Shown: positions 1 through 9,763, counted from the first letter of the stretch. The stretch: DNA of 61,045 nucleotides from Pseudoalteromonas luteoviolacea NCIMB 1944 (GCF_001625565.1 NZ_AUXS01000031.1:1-61045), one strand, 5' to 3'. A program made the numbers and translations. The notes: generated by a model from the letters alone, not told the origin.

Positions 1-21
1 TCTACATCTACATCTACATCT
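1..21. repeat. Short TCTACA tandem repeat
   Basis: The first 21 bases are three and a half copies of the hexamer TCTACA. The array is cut by the window edge, so its true length is unknown. No coding role is visible. Confidence 0.7.
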
Positions 22-117
22 GAACCCTTTTAAATGACCCCTTGTACCTTTTTATTCCATCAAAGTTTGCGCTTTTATTTTAGTGTCATAAATATGATGA
101 ATAATGTAGATATCTAG

Positions 118-129
118 ATTGTCGACAAT
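118..129. promoter_or_regulatory. Candidate GntR operator upstream of the prp operon
   Basis: ATTGTCGACAAT is a perfect 12-base palindrome. It has the GT-N2-AC core expected for FadR/VanR-type GntR regulators. It lies 80 to 90 bases before the first gene, which itself encodes a GntR regulator, so autoregulation and control of the methylcitrate genes is the natural inference. It sits upstream of the best promoter match rather than over it. Confidence 0.55.
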
Positions 130-144
130 TTATCAGTTTGCAGG

Positions 145-173
145 TTGACGTTAACGTAAAGTGTATCTATATT
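145..173 (+). promoter_or_regulatory. Likely sigma-70 promoter of the prp operon
   Basis: TTGACG (145-150) and TATATT (168-173) are separated by exactly 17 bases. The spacer region also contains the perfect palindrome ACGTTAACGT (148-157), a possible second regulator site overlapping the promoter. Transcription would start near 180, giving a short leader before the GntR gene. Confidence 0.5.
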
Positions 174-209
174 GTTGGCATTCGGTAAATACAACTGTGT
201 GGCTTTTAA

Positions 210-875
210 ATGGTTTTTTTTCAAGAGCAAGCTGTAACCTCTTCAGATAAAACATATTTTCAGTTGAGAGAGGAAATAGTAGAGGGTTTGATCCCTGCTG
301 GAGCTAAGCTCAGTGAAGTTGAATTGTCGACAAAGTTTGAGGTCAGTCGAGCAGTTATTCGAGAAGCTATTAACCGCTTAGAAGCATGTAACATTGTTGA
401 GCGCAAAGCCAATGTAGGTGCGCGTGTCGTAACGCTTACGGAAGACGGTCTACTTGAGTTATATCAGATCCGTGAAGCATTGGAAGGCATGGCTGCAAGG
501 CTTGCTGCGCAAAATATGCCTGAGGCTGAGATTTATGAACTCAGTAGCTTATTGGAGGGACAGCAAGATGAAGTCAGACAAAACCACACTTATTACCAAG
601 AAGCGGGTGATTTAGATTTTCACTATCGAATCATTGTGGGCAGTAAAAATCAGCAACTAATCACCATGTTAAGTAATGGTATTTACCACTTGGCTAGGAT
701 GTACCGAGTTCAGTTGGGAATGACTGGGCCTCGAGTTACAACGGCTTATGACGAGCACAAGCATATTGTAAGAGCGATTTCTAATCGAGATGGCGAATTG
801 GCCGAAATATTGATGCGACGCCATATCCAATATTCTAAAAATAATATTGCCGTCAAGCTAACTAAAATGAAGTAA
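210..875 (+). CDS. GntR-family regulator (FCD type) of the methylcitrate operon
   Basis: Predicted DNA-binding repressor of 221 residues. The N-terminal part (about residues 15-75) is a winged helix-turn-helix of the GntR type, with the recognition region around [14 protein letters not shown]. The rest (about 80-215) is an all-helical FCD ligand-binding domain, as in FadR and VanR. It is the first gene of the run prpB-prpC-acnD-prpF, 23 bases before prpB, so it probably senses a methylcitrate-cycle intermediate and controls its own operon; the ligand is not visible in the sequence. No strong ribosome-binding site precedes the chosen ATG. The placement resembles GntR regulators of propionate loci in other Alteromonadales, a class distinct from the sigma-54-type PrpR of enterobacteria. 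Confidence 0.85.
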   Translation: MVFFQEQAVTSSDKTYFQLREEIVEGLIPAGAKLSEVELSTKFEVSRAVIREAINRLEACNIVERKANVGARVVTLTEDGLLELYQIREALEGMAARLAAQNMPEAEIYELSSLLEGQQDEVRQNHTYYQEAGDLDFHYRIIVGSKNQQLITMLSNGIYHLARMYRVQLGMTGPRVTTAYDEHKHIVRAISNRDGELAEILMRRHIQYSKNNIAVKLTKMK

Positions 876-898
876 ACATCACAGGAGAATACACCATC

Positions 899-1777
899 AT
901 GAGTGCAGGAAAAAAATTTCGTGACGCATTAAATGCAAATCAGCCTTTACAAATTGTGGGAACTATCAATGCTTACAGCGCAATAATGGCAAAGCAAATT
1001 GGTCACCAAGCAATATACTTATCTGGTGGTGGTGTAGCTAATGCTTCTTATGGCCTACCTGATCTTGGGATGACTTCACTCAACGATGTGATTGCAGATG
1101 TACAGCGTATTACGTCGGCATGTGATCTACCTCTAATGGTAGATATCGATACTGGTTGGGGTGGTGCGTTTAACATTGCTAAAACAATCAGAGACATGGA
1201 AAAGGCGGGTGCTGCAGCCGTACATATTGAAGACCAAGTAGCGCAAAAGCGCTGTGGTCACAGACCAAATAAAGAAATCGTGTCTACTGAAGAAATGGTC
1301 GATCGCATTAAAGCAGCGGTTGATGCTCGCACAGATAAAGACTTTTTTATTATGGCGCGTACCGATGCATTTGCACAAGAAGGGCTTGATGCGGCGATAG
1401 CACGTGCTAAAGCGTATGTTGAAGCTGGTGCAGACGGCATTTTTGCAGAAGCGATTCAAACTGAAGAGCATTATAGAGCTTTTTCAGAGGCATTAGATGT
1501 GCCTATTTTGGCGAACATGACTGAGTTTGGTAAGACCGAATTATGGAATAAAAAAGAGCTAGCTGATTGGGGCGTTGGAATGGTCCTCTATCCGCTAAGT
1601 GCATTTCGTGCGATGAACAAAGCTGCGGAGCTGGTGTATCGAACATTACTGAACGACGGTGATCAAAAAGCAGTGGTCGATACCATGCAGACTCGTATGG
1701 ATTTATATGATTACCTTGGTTACCACGAATACGAACAAAAGCTCGATGCGCTGTTCGCCGAAGGCAAGAACAAGTAA
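899..1777 (+). CDS. prpB: 2-methylisocitrate lyase
   Basis: Cleaves 2-methylisocitrate to pyruvate and succinate, the last step of the cytosolic methylcitrate cycle for propionyl-CoA. The 292-residue length is typical. The isocitrate-lyase-superfamily signature KRCGH is at residues 117-121, with the catalytic Cys inside it. The metal-binding acidic residues of VDIDTGWGG (81-89) and HIED (109-112) are present. A clear AGGAG site lies ahead of the ATG. It directly follows the GntR gene and precedes prpC by 80 bases, so the order is that of a standard prp operon. Confidence 0.95.
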   Translation: MSAGKKFRDALNANQPLQIVGTINAYSAIMAKQIGHQAIYLSGGGVANASYGLPDLGMTSLNDVIADVQRITSACDLPLMVDIDTGWGGAFNIAKTIRDMEKAGAAAVHIEDQVAQKRCGHRPNKEIVSTEEMVDRIKAAVDARTDKDFFIMARTDAFAQEGLDAAIARAKAYVEAGADGIFAEAIQTEEHYRAFSEALDVPILANMTEFGKTELWNKKELADWGVGMVLYPLSAFRAMNKAAELVYRTLLNDGDQKAVVDTMQTRMDLYDYLGYHEYEQKLDALFAEGKNK

Positions 1778-1857
1778 CTAACAGTATAAAGAGCGTGCAC
1801 AAGCGCGCTCACAATAAAGATTTAAAATTCAGCAGGTAAAAATTTCAGGAGAAAGTT

Positions 1858-2979
1858 ATGGCTAAAGTACTAAGTGGTGCAGGTCTGCGTGGTCAAGTTG
1901 CAGGGAAAACTGCGTTATCAACAGTTGGAAAATCAGGCTCAGGGTTAACTTATCGTGGTTATGACGTAAAAGACCTTGCCGAAAGTTGTCAATTCGAAGA
2001 GGTTGCGTACTTAATTCTAAAAGGCAAGCTACCTAACCAAAGTGAGTTAGATGAATATAAAGCACTGCTTAAATCAATGCGCGGCTTGCCAGTTGCGTTA
2101 AAAGATGTATTAGAGCGTATCCCTGCTGATGCACACCCAATGGATGTACTTCGTACGGGTTGTTCAATGCTTGGTAACTTAGAGGGTGAGGCAAGCTTTG
2201 ATGAGCAGGGTAAAGTGACTGACCGTATGCTTGCTTGTTTCCCTAGTATTATTTGTTACTGGTATCGATTTAGCCATGACGGCGTGCGCGTTGATGTTGA
2301 AACTGATGATGATTCAATTGGCGCTCACTTCTTACACCTGTTACGCGGTGAAAAGCCATCTGAGCTTCATGAGCGCGTTATGCACGTATCTCTTATTCTT
2401 TATGCTGAGCACGAGTTCAATGCGTCGACGTTTACAGCGCGTGTTTGTGCCTCAACGTTATCTGATATGCATTCTTGTGTTACTGGTGCAATCGGTTCTT
2501 TACGTGGTCCTCTTCACGGCGGTGCCAACGAAGCTGCAATGGAAATGATTGAACGTTTTGAGTCACCAGAGCATGCTGAACAAGAAATGATGGGTATGTT
2601 GGAGCGTAAAGAAAAAATCATGGGCTTTGGTCACGCGATTTATTCAGAATCTGATCCACGTAACGAAATCATCAAAACATGGTCTGAAAAGCTTGCTGCG
2701 GATGTCGGTGATTCGGTGCTTTACCCAGTTTCAGTACGCTGTGAAGAAGTGATGTGGCGTGAGAAAAAGTTGTTCTGTAATGCGGATTTCTTCCACGCAT
2801 CTGCATATAACTTCATGGGTATACCAACTAAATTATTTACGCCAATTTTTGTGATGTCTCGTTTAACAGGTTGGGCTGCGCATGTTATGGAACAGCGTGC
2901 TGACAACCGTATTATCCGTCCTTCAGCTGAGTATACCGGCGAAGAGCTTCGCCCAGTGCCTGCTATTGCAGAGCGTTAA
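1858..2979 (+). CDS. prpC: 2-methylcitrate synthase
   Basis: Condenses propionyl-CoA with oxaloacetate to give 2-methylcitrate. The protein has 373 residues, normal for this short citrate-synthase branch. Diagnostic blocks are YAEHEFNAST (182-191), LHGGANE (219-225) with its active-site His, GFGHAIY (256-262) with the second His, and Asp310 in the CNADFF block as the catalytic acid. An AGGAG site precedes the ATG. The position between prpB and acnD separates it from the TCA-cycle citrate synthase, which is larger. Confidence 0.95.
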   Translation: MAKVLSGAGLRGQVAGKTALSTVGKSGSGLTYRGYDVKDLAESCQFEEVAYLILKGKLPNQSELDEYKALLKSMRGLPVALKDVLERIPADAHPMDVLRTGCSMLGNLEGEASFDEQGKVTDRMLACFPSIICYWYRFSHDGVRVDVETDDDSIGAHFLHLLRGEKPSELHERVMHVSLILYAEHEFNASTFTARVCASTLSDMHSCVTGAIGSLRGPLHGGANEAAMEMIERFESPEHAEQEMMGMLERKEKIMGFGHAIYSESDPRNEIIKTWSEKLAADVGDSVLYPVSVRCEEVMWREKKLFCNADFFHASAYNFMGIPTKLFTPIFVMSRLTGWAAHVMEQRADNRIIRPSAEYTGEELRPVPAIAER

Positions 2980-3011
2980 TACTCGCGACTTGCACATCGT
3001 GTTTTAGTCGC

Positions 3012-3044
3012 CAACATGGAACACTTTGGACGTGTTCCATGTTG
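3012..3044 (+). terminator. Intercistronic hairpin between prpC and acnD
   Basis: CAACATGGAACAC and GTGTTCCATGTTG form a perfect 13-base-pair stem with a 7-base loop. No U-tract follows. It is therefore more likely an mRNA processing or stability element, or a partial attenuator, than a full terminator. Confidence 0.6.
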
Positions 3045-3078
3045 AGTACACCGTCACTTCTTCAGTTGGAAAGCAGTT

Positions 3079-5667
3079 ATGAATACCCAATACCGTAAAC
3101 GATTACCTGATTCGACCCTATGCTATTACGATACGCGCGAGGCCATTGAGGCGATAAAGCCAGGTGCCTATGCCGAATTACCTTATACCTCAAAAGTACT
3201 GGCAGAAAACTTAGTTCGCAGAGCAGATCCTGAAAAACTTAATGATTATTTAACGCAAATTGTCGAGCGCCGTCGAGATCTTGATTTTCCATGGTTTCCA
3301 GCTCGTGTTGTCTGCCATGATATTCTTGGTCAAACAGCCCTTGTTGATTTGGCTGGTTTGCGCGATGCGATTGCGGCCAAAGGAGGCGATCCGGCGAAAG
3401 TGAATCCAGTTGTGCCGACACAGTTAATTGTTGACCACAGTTTAGCCGTAGAACATGCGGGCTTTGAAGAAAACGCGTTTGAAAAAAACCGCGCGATAGA
3501 AGATCGTCGCAACGATGACCGCTTTCACTTCATTAACTGGACCAAAACTGCGTTTAAAAATGTGGACGTGATCCCTCCTGGAAATGGCATTTTGCATCAA
3601 ATCAATTTAGAGAAAATGTCTCCTGTTATTCAAGCTCGCGATGGTGTCGCATTCCCTGACACATTGGTGGGGACTGACAGTCACACACCGCATGTCGATG
3701 CGTTAGGCGTGATTGCAATCGGTGTCGGCGGCCTTGAAGCTGAAAGCGTCATGTTAGGACGTGCGTCCTATATGCGTTTACCTGATATTGTTGGTGTTGA
3801 GTTGGTTGGCAAGCGTCAACCGGGGATCACAGCAACAGATATTGTACTGGCGATCACTGAATTTTTACGAAACGAAAAAGTCGTTTCGACCTATTTAGAG
3901 TTTTTCGGTGAAGGTGCCAATGACCTTACCCTAGGTGACCGTGCAACTATTTCAAATATGACACCAGAATATGGCGCGACGGCGGCAATGTTCTACATCG
4001 ATCAAAAGACCATAGACTACTTAAAACTGACAGGCCGTGATGATGATCAGGTAGAGTTAGTAGAGCAGTATGCAAAGCTGACCGGGCTATGGGCAGACTC
4101 AATGACAGAGGCTAAGTACGAGCGTGTACTTAAGTTTGACTTGTCGAGTGTGGGCCGCAACTTAGCTGGTCCTTCAAATCCGCATCGCCGTGTAGCTACA
4201 CAAGATTTAGCTAAACAAGGCATAGTGGCAGATTACGAAAAAACAGAAGATAAAATGCCAGATGGTGCTGTTATCATCGCGGCTATCACCAGTTGTACTA
4301 ATACCAGTAACCCAAGAAATGTTGTTGCAGCGGGCCTGCTGGCGAGAAATGCAAATAAGCTAGGCCTGAAGCGTAAACCTTGGGTAAAAACTTCGTTTGC
4401 TCCAGGCTCGAAGGCTGTGCGCTCTTATATGACAGAGGCAGATCTATTACCTGAATTAGAAGCGCTTGGTTTTGGTATCGTTGCGTTTGCATGTACGACC
4501 TGTAATGGTATGAGCGGTGCACTTGACCCGAAGATCCAACAAGAAGTGATTGATAGAGATTTATATGCCACAGCCGTTTTATCTGGCAACCGTAACTTTG
4601 ATGGTCGTATCCACCCATATGCTAAACAGGCGTTCCTAGCTTCGCCTCCTTTGGTTGTCGCGTATGCGATAGCTGGTAGTGTGCGTTTTGATATTGAGCA
4701 AGATGTATTGGGTCATGACCAAGCAGGTAATCCGGTTACACTGAAAGACATTTGGCCTAGCGATGAAGAAATTGATGCGGTAATTGCTAAGAGCGTTAAA
4801 CCTCAGCAATTTAGAGAAGTATATGACCCGATGTTTAATTTGAGTGTTGATTACGGAGAGGATAATGATCCACTGTATGACTGGCGTGAAATGAGCACCT
4901 ATATTCGTCGTCCACCGTATTGGGAAGGTGCGCTTGCCGGGGAGCGAACAATGAAAGGGATGAGACCTTTGGCTATCTTAGGCGATAACATTACAACAGA
5001 TCACCTTTCTCCTTCTAATGCGATAATGGCAAGTAGTGCGGCAGGCGAATACCTTGCCAAAATGGGGCTACCTGAGGAAGACTTTAACTCTTACGCAACC
5101 CACCGGGGTGATCACTTAACTGCTCAGCGCGCCACTTTTGCAAACCCGAAATTGCTTAACGAAATGGTTAAGGAAAACGGGGAAGTGAAACAAGGTTCTT
5201 TAGCTCGTGTCGAGCCTGAAGGGCAGGTTACGCGAATGTGGGAAGCGATTGAAACTTATATGGACAGAAAGCAGCCGCTGATCATTGTTGCAGGTGCAGA
5301 TTATGGTCAAGGTTCTTCGCGCGATTGGGCTGCCAAAGGGGTTCGTCTTGCGGGTGTTGAAGTGATTGTCGCTGAAGGGTTCGAGCGTATTCATAGAACT
5401 AACTTGATTGGTATGGGTGTACTACCGCTTGAATTTAAATCGGGCACTACAAGACTGACGCTTGGCTTAGATGGCACTGAAACTTATGACGTGATTGGTG
5501 AGCGCACACCAGGTACGACACTAACTCTGGTGATAAACCGCCAAAATGGTGAGCGTGTTGAAGTCGAAGTGACATGCCGATTAGATACCGCTGAAGAAGT
5601 ATCAATTTACGAAGCCGGTGGCGTGTTACAGCGTTTTGCAAAGGACTTTTTAGAGGCTAACGCTTAA
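3079..5667 (+). CDS. acnD: Fe-S 2-methylcitrate dehydratase (AcnD type)
   Basis: Aconitase-family enzyme of 862 residues that dehydrates 2-methylcitrate to 2-methylaconitate. The three cysteines that hold the 4Fe-4S cluster are visible: Cys406 in SCTNTSNPRN, and Cys472 and Cys475 in the CTTCNG block. The swivel domain motif GADYGQGSSRDWA, with an active-site Arg, is near residue 735. Its place between prpC and prpF marks it as AcnD rather than the TCA aconitase AcnA. AcnD makes the trans product that needs the PrpF isomerase, and prpF is the next gene, so the pair replaces PrpD. Confidence 0.93.
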   Translation: MNTQYRKRLPDSTLCYYDTREAIEAIKPGAYAELPYTSKVLAENLVRRADPEKLNDYLTQIVERRRDLDFPWFPARVVCHDILGQTALVDLAGLRDAIAAKGGDPAKVNPVVPTQLIVDHSLAVEHAGFEENAFEKNRAIEDRRNDDRFHFINWTKTAFKNVDVIPPGNGILHQINLEKMSPVIQARDGVAFPDTLVGTDSHTPHVDALGVIAIGVGGLEAESVMLGRASYMRLPDIVGVELVGKRQPGITATDIVLAITEFLRNEKVVSTYLEFFGEGANDLTLGDRATISNMTPEYGATAAMFYIDQKTIDYLKLTGRDDDQVELVEQYAKLTGLWADSMTEAKYERVLKFDLSSVGRNLAGPSNPHRRVATQDLAKQGIVADYEKTEDKMPDGAVIIAAITSCTNTSNPRNVVAAGLLARNANKLGLKRKPWVKTSFAPGSKAVRSYMTEADLLPELEALGFGIVAFACTTCNGMSGALDPKIQQEVIDRDLYATAVLSGNRNFDGRIHPYAKQAFLASPPLVVAYAIAGSVRFDIEQDVLGHDQAGNPVTLKDIWPSDEEIDAVIAKSVKPQQFREVYDPMFNLSVDYGEDNDPLYDWREMSTYIRRPPYWEGALAGERTMKGMRPLAILGDNITTDHLSPSNAIMASSAAGEYLAKMGLPEEDFNSYATHRGDHLTAQRATFANPKLLNEMVKENGEVKQGSLARVEPEGQVTRMWEAIETYMDRKQPLIIVAGADYGQGSSRDWAAKGVRLAGVEVIVAEGFERIHRTNLIGMGVLPLEFKSGTTRLTLGLDGTETYDVIGERTPGTTLTLVINRQNGERVEVEVTCRLDTAEEVSIYEAGGVLQRFAKDFLEANA

Positions 5668-5683
5668 TTAAAATCATCAAATT

Positions 5684-5706
5684 AAACCCAAGCTTAGCTT
5701 GGGTTT
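5684..5706 (+). terminator. Hairpin between acnD and prpF
   Basis: AAACCCAAGC and GCTTGGGTTT form a 10-base-pair stem with a 3-base loop, starting 16 bases after the acnD stop and ending just before the prpF ribosome-binding site. The U-tract is short (TTTATT), so partial termination between the genes is likely. Confidence 0.65.
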
Positions 5707-5722
5707 ATTGTTAGGAAGGACT

Positions 5723-6898
5723 ATGAGTTTCAAACCACAAATCAAAATACCCGCAACTTATATGCGCGGTGGTACGTCAAAAGGCGTCTTTTTTAATTTA
5801 GAAGATTTACCAAAAGGGGCACAGGTTGCTGGTAAGTTGCGGGATGATATTTTACTGCGGGTTATTGGTAGTCCAGATCCTTATGGTAAGCAAACCGATG
5901 GGATGGGCGGTGCTACGTCTAGCACGAGTAAAACAGTGATTTTATCAAAAAGCACACAAGCTGATCACGATGTTGATTACCTTTTTGGCCAAGTCGCAAT
6001 TGATAAACCGTTTATTGATTGGAGTGGTAATTGCGGCAATTTAACTGCTGCTGTTGGTGCTTTTGCTATCAGTAATGGATTAGTTGATCGAGCGCGAGTA
6101 CCGGAAAATGGTGTGGCAATTGTACGTATTTGGCAGGCCAATATTGGTAAAACTATTGTCGCTCATATCCCTGTGACAAATGGCGAAGTGCAAGAGACGG
6201 GGGATTTCGAGCTTGATGGTGTGACTTTCCCCGCAGCTGAAGTTGTGGTCGAATTTCTGGACCCGGCAGATGCCGATGCAGATATGTTCCCAAGTGGTAA
6301 CTTGATAGATGTGCTTGAGGTGCCGGATGAGGGGGCTTTTGATGTGACCATGATAAATGCAGGTATTCCAACGCTCTTTATCAAGGCAAATGATTTAGGC
6401 TTTGAAGGTGTTGAGTTGCAAGAAGCGATAAATGGTGACGATAAAATATTGCAGAGGCTCGAAAAAATCCGCGCTTATGGTGCGTTAAAAATGGGTTTAA
6501 TCAAGGACCTTGAAGAAGCTAAGGTTCGACAGCATACTCCAAAAATTGCTTTTGTGAGTGGTGCTCAAGGGTACACTGCATCTAGTGGTAAGGTAGTTGA
6601 TGCACAAGAGATAGACCTCAATGTGCGTGCCTTATCTATGGGGAAACTGCACCATGCTATGATGGGGACTGCGGCGGTTGCAATTGCGACTGCGGCCGCA
6701 ATTCCTGGGACTATTGTTAATGAAGCTGCTGGTGGAGGTGAACGAAACCAAGTTACATTTGGACACCCTTCGGGCACGCTCAAGGTTGGCGCAGAAGCTG
6801 AGCAAAGCGGTCAGAGGTGGTTGGCGAAGAAAGCCATTATGAGCCGCAGTGCGAGAGTATTAATGGAGGGGGTTGTTCGTATCCCAGATCCAGAGTAA
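5723..6898 (+). CDS. prpF: 2-methylaconitate cis-trans isomerase
   Basis: Isomerises the 2-methylaconitate made by AcnD so that a hydratase can use it. The protein has 391 residues from the ATG at 5723. That start is preferred to a TTG at 5699 because AGGAAGGA lies just upstream of the ATG, and because the longer form would be read through the intercistronic hairpin. The N-terminal block TYMRGGTSKGVFF is the PrpF-family signature, followed by GMGGATSSTSK and WSGNCGNL, typical of this diaminopimelate-epimerase-like fold. It closes the operon. Confidence 0.93.
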   Translation: MSFKPQIKIPATYMRGGTSKGVFFNLEDLPKGAQVAGKLRDDILLRVIGSPDPYGKQTDGMGGATSSTSKTVILSKSTQADHDVDYLFGQVAIDKPFIDWSGNCGNLTAAVGAFAISNGLVDRARVPENGVAIVRIWQANIGKTIVAHIPVTNGEVQETGDFELDGVTFPAAEVVVEFLDPADADADMFPSGNLIDVLEVPDEGAFDVTMINAGIPTLFIKANDLGFEGVELQEAINGDDKILQRLEKIRAYGALKMGLIKDLEEAKVRQHTPKIAFVSGAQGYTASSGKVVDAQEIDLNVRALSMGKLHHAMMGTAAVAIATAAAIPGTIVNEAAGGGERNQVTFGHPSGTLKVGAEAEQSGQRWLAKKAIMSRSARVLMEGVVRIPDPE

Positions 6899-6994
6899 TG
6901 ATCAAGGGTTTAAGGCGACAAGTCTTAGACCCTGACTTTCCCCTCATCCTATCAAATTAAAAATTAATCAAATTTAAAAACGTTTGGAGATCTT

Positions 6995-7600
6995 ATGCTT
7001 GAAGCAGTTATTTCTCTCGCAGTCACCGCTTTTTTACTTTTAGGTTCACCAGGTCCTGCCCCCTTAGCGCTTGCAGCAGTTGGCGCAAGTTCAGGAGTAA
7101 AAGCGGGAGCACCTTTTCTCTTAGGTATTTTGACTGGTCTCTCCGTCGCTATTGCGGCTGCTGCAACAGGGCTTGGGGCACTATTGCTCAGTTTCCCTCA
7201 GCTGACACAAGGCTTGCAGATAGCAGCGTTACTTTACCTATTTTATGTTGCGTATAAAATTGCGACCAACCGCAGTGGTCTATCTAGTGCAGGAGACAAA
7301 CCAGTCGGGTTTTTAGACGGGTTTATTCTAAATTTATTTAACCCCAAAGCATACGCAGCTTGTATTGCGATATTCGCCAATACATCAATTCCTGCGGCGT
7401 CTCAGGTTCAAGCAAGTGCAATAGCCGCTTTAGTATTGTTTCTGGTCGCTGCGATTGCTGATTCTTTGTGGCTTTATTTTGGTGGGATCTTACATCGTGT
7501 AGTTAAAACACCGCAACAACTTAAGTATTTAAGACTATTTTTTGCGAGTTTATTAGTTTTACTTTTAGTGTATGTCATTCTATCCTCAAATTTAACTTAA
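6995..7600 (+). CDS. LysE/RhtB-family exporter
   Basis: Inner-membrane protein of 201 residues with about six hydrophobic segments. It carries the LysE-family features GSPGPAPLALAA near the N terminus and NLFNPKAYA in the middle. Family members export amino acids or related small metabolites; the substrate here cannot be read from the sequence. A GGAG site precedes the ATG. The next gene begins 21 bases after the stop, so the two are probably co-transcribed. It is 96 bases after prpF with no clear terminator between, so some read-through from the prp operon is possible. Confidence 0.85.
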   Translation: MLEAVISLAVTAFLLLGSPGPAPLALAAVGASSGVKAGAPFLLGILTGLSVAIAAAATGLGALLLSFPQLTQGLQIAALLYLFYVAYKIATNRSGLSSAGDKPVGFLDGFILNLFNPKAYAACIAIFANTSIPAASQVQASAIAALVLFLVAAIADSLWLYFGGILHRVVKTPQQLKYLRLFFASLLVLLLVYVILSSNLT

Positions 7601-7621
7601 CTTTATAAAAAACGGCAAGTT

Positions 7622-8932
7622 ATGGGTATATCTAAAGAGCAGTTTATCGGCTTCGTTAAGACCCTTCTCAGAGCAAAAAAAAGCACAGTTGCCAAGGCTG
7701 AAATCAAAGCCATGGTGGATTACTTAGGAAAGGTGACAGGAGTATTCAGTAGTACAGATATGAACGCTTCTGAAAAAGCACAAACTGCATCAGGAGTTGC
7801 TATTTCACCAGTTCAAGCCGCCAAATGCTTTGAAGAAACGGTACGTACCCAGATATTTTGTCAGGGAGTTGCTCAAGCAATACAAGATAAAATTACCAAG
7901 AATATATCCCCGGTTCGGGTTTTGTACGCAGGTACAGGGCCGTATGCAACACTTTTGCTGCCTTTGTTGGCAGCAAGCGATAACTTACCTTTGGAAATAA
8001 CTTTAATTGATATTCACAAGGAGAATATCAATGCTGTAAACAAGCTAATTAACCATTTTGATTTAGAACACTACAATATCAGTGTAAATCAGGGAGATGC
8101 GACGTTATGGCAAAAACCACCGTCTCAGAGCGACTTTGATATTGTGATATCGGAAACGATGACAGCATTACTTAAGCGAGAACCGCAGGTCTATATATTC
8201 AAACACCTAGTACGGTATTTGAAACCTTGTGGGGTAATGATCCCGGAAGACGTGAGTCTTAAAGCTTGGTTGACTAAGGTCGAAGGTGAGCGGCAAGGCA
8301 CTCAATTGCTAGGTGAGTTTTTTCGACTTGATAAGCAAACCTCGCTTGCTTTGAGCCAAGGGGATCACGGGAGCTTTAAGTCAAACCTGACGATCCCACA
8401 CGGAGATTGGTCAGGCTACACAGTTAACCTGACGACGGATATTATAGTCTATCGTAATTTGACTCTCACTGAAGGGGATTGCAGTTTGAATATCGCCTTT
8501 AACTTTAGTCCCTACGATGTTGTCCTTGAGCAAAACCACCCCATTTGTTTTGAATATGTTGCTCCGCAATCCCCTGACTTTTCGATATTATTTCCAAAGG
8601 CACAATGGCAAGCTAGCAGTTACACTTTACCTGACAGCAGTGAACTGGGTAAGTTGGGGTTAGTGCATTTAAAACGGACGTTTCAAAGAGCGTATATGGT
8701 AAAACGAGGAGAGCGTTTTACTATTGCCCCCCATGAGTGGCATGCTGAATTAGGCTTGTATGAAATGCTGGGACTGAGCTGTGCTCAAGTGTCGTCAAAA
8801 ATGTATGAACTAGAAAATTATGACGAATTCGAAACTTGGATAGGGGCGCAGGTGGGCAAGCTGTCAGAAACGCAAACTCAAACAATCAACACTGCATTTC
8901 TTGCGAAACTGGAAGCGTTAGAACAGAACTAA
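7622..8932 (+). CDS. SAM-dependent methyltransferase, PRMT-like
   Basis: Predicted class I methyltransferase of 436 residues. The SAM-binding glycine motif VLYAGTGPYATLL is near residue 100, followed by an acidic strand end (LIDIH). Then comes DIVISETMTALL, which resembles the double-E region of protein arginine methyltransferases but has only one Glu in that loop. The N-terminal 90 residues and the C-terminal half are not obviously related to a known domain. It follows the LysE-type exporter by 21 bases. The target molecule is unknown. The stop overlaps the stop of the convergent gene by 3 bases. Confidence 0.6.
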   Translation: MGISKEQFIGFVKTLLRAKKSTVAKAEIKAMVDYLGKVTGVFSSTDMNASEKAQTASGVAISPVQAAKCFEETVRTQIFCQGVAQAIQDKITKNISPVRVLYAGTGPYATLLLPLLAASDNLPLEITLIDIHKENINAVNKLINHFDLEHYNISVNQGDATLWQKPPSQSDFDIVISETMTALLKREPQVYIFKHLVRYLKPCGVMIPEDVSLKAWLTKVEGERQGTQLLGEFFRLDKQTSLALSQGDHGSFKSNLTIPHGDWSGYTVNLTTDIIVYRNLTLTEGDCSLNIAFNFSPYDVVLEQNHPICFEYVAPQSPDFSILFPKAQWQASSYTLPDSSELGKLGLVHLKRTFQRAYMVKRGERFTIAPHEWHAELGLYEMLGLSCAQVSSKMYELENYDEFETWIGAQVGKLSETQTQTINTAFLAKLEALEQN

Positions 8933-9714
8933 AACTGAGCTTGCATAGACATTTCAAGAGACTGTTCATCATCACTTTGTTCTTGATAGCGTGCTTTGAC
9001 AAAAAAGCTATGATTGACAAAGTATTTGCCTTCAACGAGCAAATGAGACTCGTTGCTGCCCAAACCTAAGGCAAAGTGCTGGTTAAAATAGTAGTTTGCG
9101 ATAAAGTTGTTGTGATTTTTGCTATTAGAGTTTTCATGTGTCAAATCCAGCGTGAAATACTTTTGATCCCCTAAATGTCGGAAGTAACGCACTTCAACTT
9201 GCCAGTTTTCAAATTCGTCATCACTGACAAGTGTTGTGCCTACGTATGAATTGGTGTCGATATCAATATTTAATTGACTTTGCAGCCAAGTTATATCGTC
9301 ACCACTAGCTTGACGTTGATGGCGAACACTGAGTTTTAAACTATCGTAGAACAAATAACCTAGGCCTAGGGTGTTATTGTCGCTGGTATCACCTAAATCT
9401 TCAATGCTCGCAGTGGCAAACCAGTTGGCAATAAATAGCTCACCCTCCACGCCTGAAAATACATTGCGTTCATCATTATTGTATGTGAGCCGAATATTAG
9501 AGTCTGTATCTAGATAGCCGAAATCGTCCCAAACCCAAAAATAAGCTTGTGGCGCGAAATAATAGTGTGTACTCACCTGTAAAGTATGCGTGTCAGCATC
9601 TTCCAATTTTGTGTATGTTGCTTGATTAAACCATGTTTTCTCCGGCTGCGCATAACTATACGAGGTCACGATACTTAAGAAAATAATTGTTAGTAATTTC
9701 AAAGAGTTTACCAT
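8929..9714 (-). CDS. Putative outer-membrane beta-barrel protein
   Basis: Exported protein of 261 residues with a signal peptide ending near SYSYAQ. The mature part is made of alternating short beta strands rich in Tyr, Phe and Asn, and it ends in Phe, the usual signal for the BAM complex. This is a porin-like barrel of a size found in several Alteromonadales hypothetical porins. No substrate can be assigned. It runs convergent to the methyltransferase and divergent from the STAS-like gene. Confidence 0.6.
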   Translation of the reverse strand: MVNSLKLLTIIFLSIVTSYSYAQPEKTWFNQATYTKLEDADTHTLQVSTHYYFAPQAYFWVWDDFGYLDTDSNIRLTYNNDERNVFSGVEGELFIANWFATASIEDLGDTSDNNTLGLGYLFYDSLKLSVRHQRQASGDDITWLQSQLNIDIDTNSYVGTTLVSDDEFENWQVEVRYFRHLGDQKYFTLDLTHENSNSKNHNNFIANYYFNQHFALGLGSNESHLLVEGKYFVNHSFFVKARYQEQSDDEQSLEMSMQAQF

Positions 9715-9763
9715 TTCTTATACTTTGTTTAATGTACAGTTTGATGAGAGCGTTTAACTTTAA

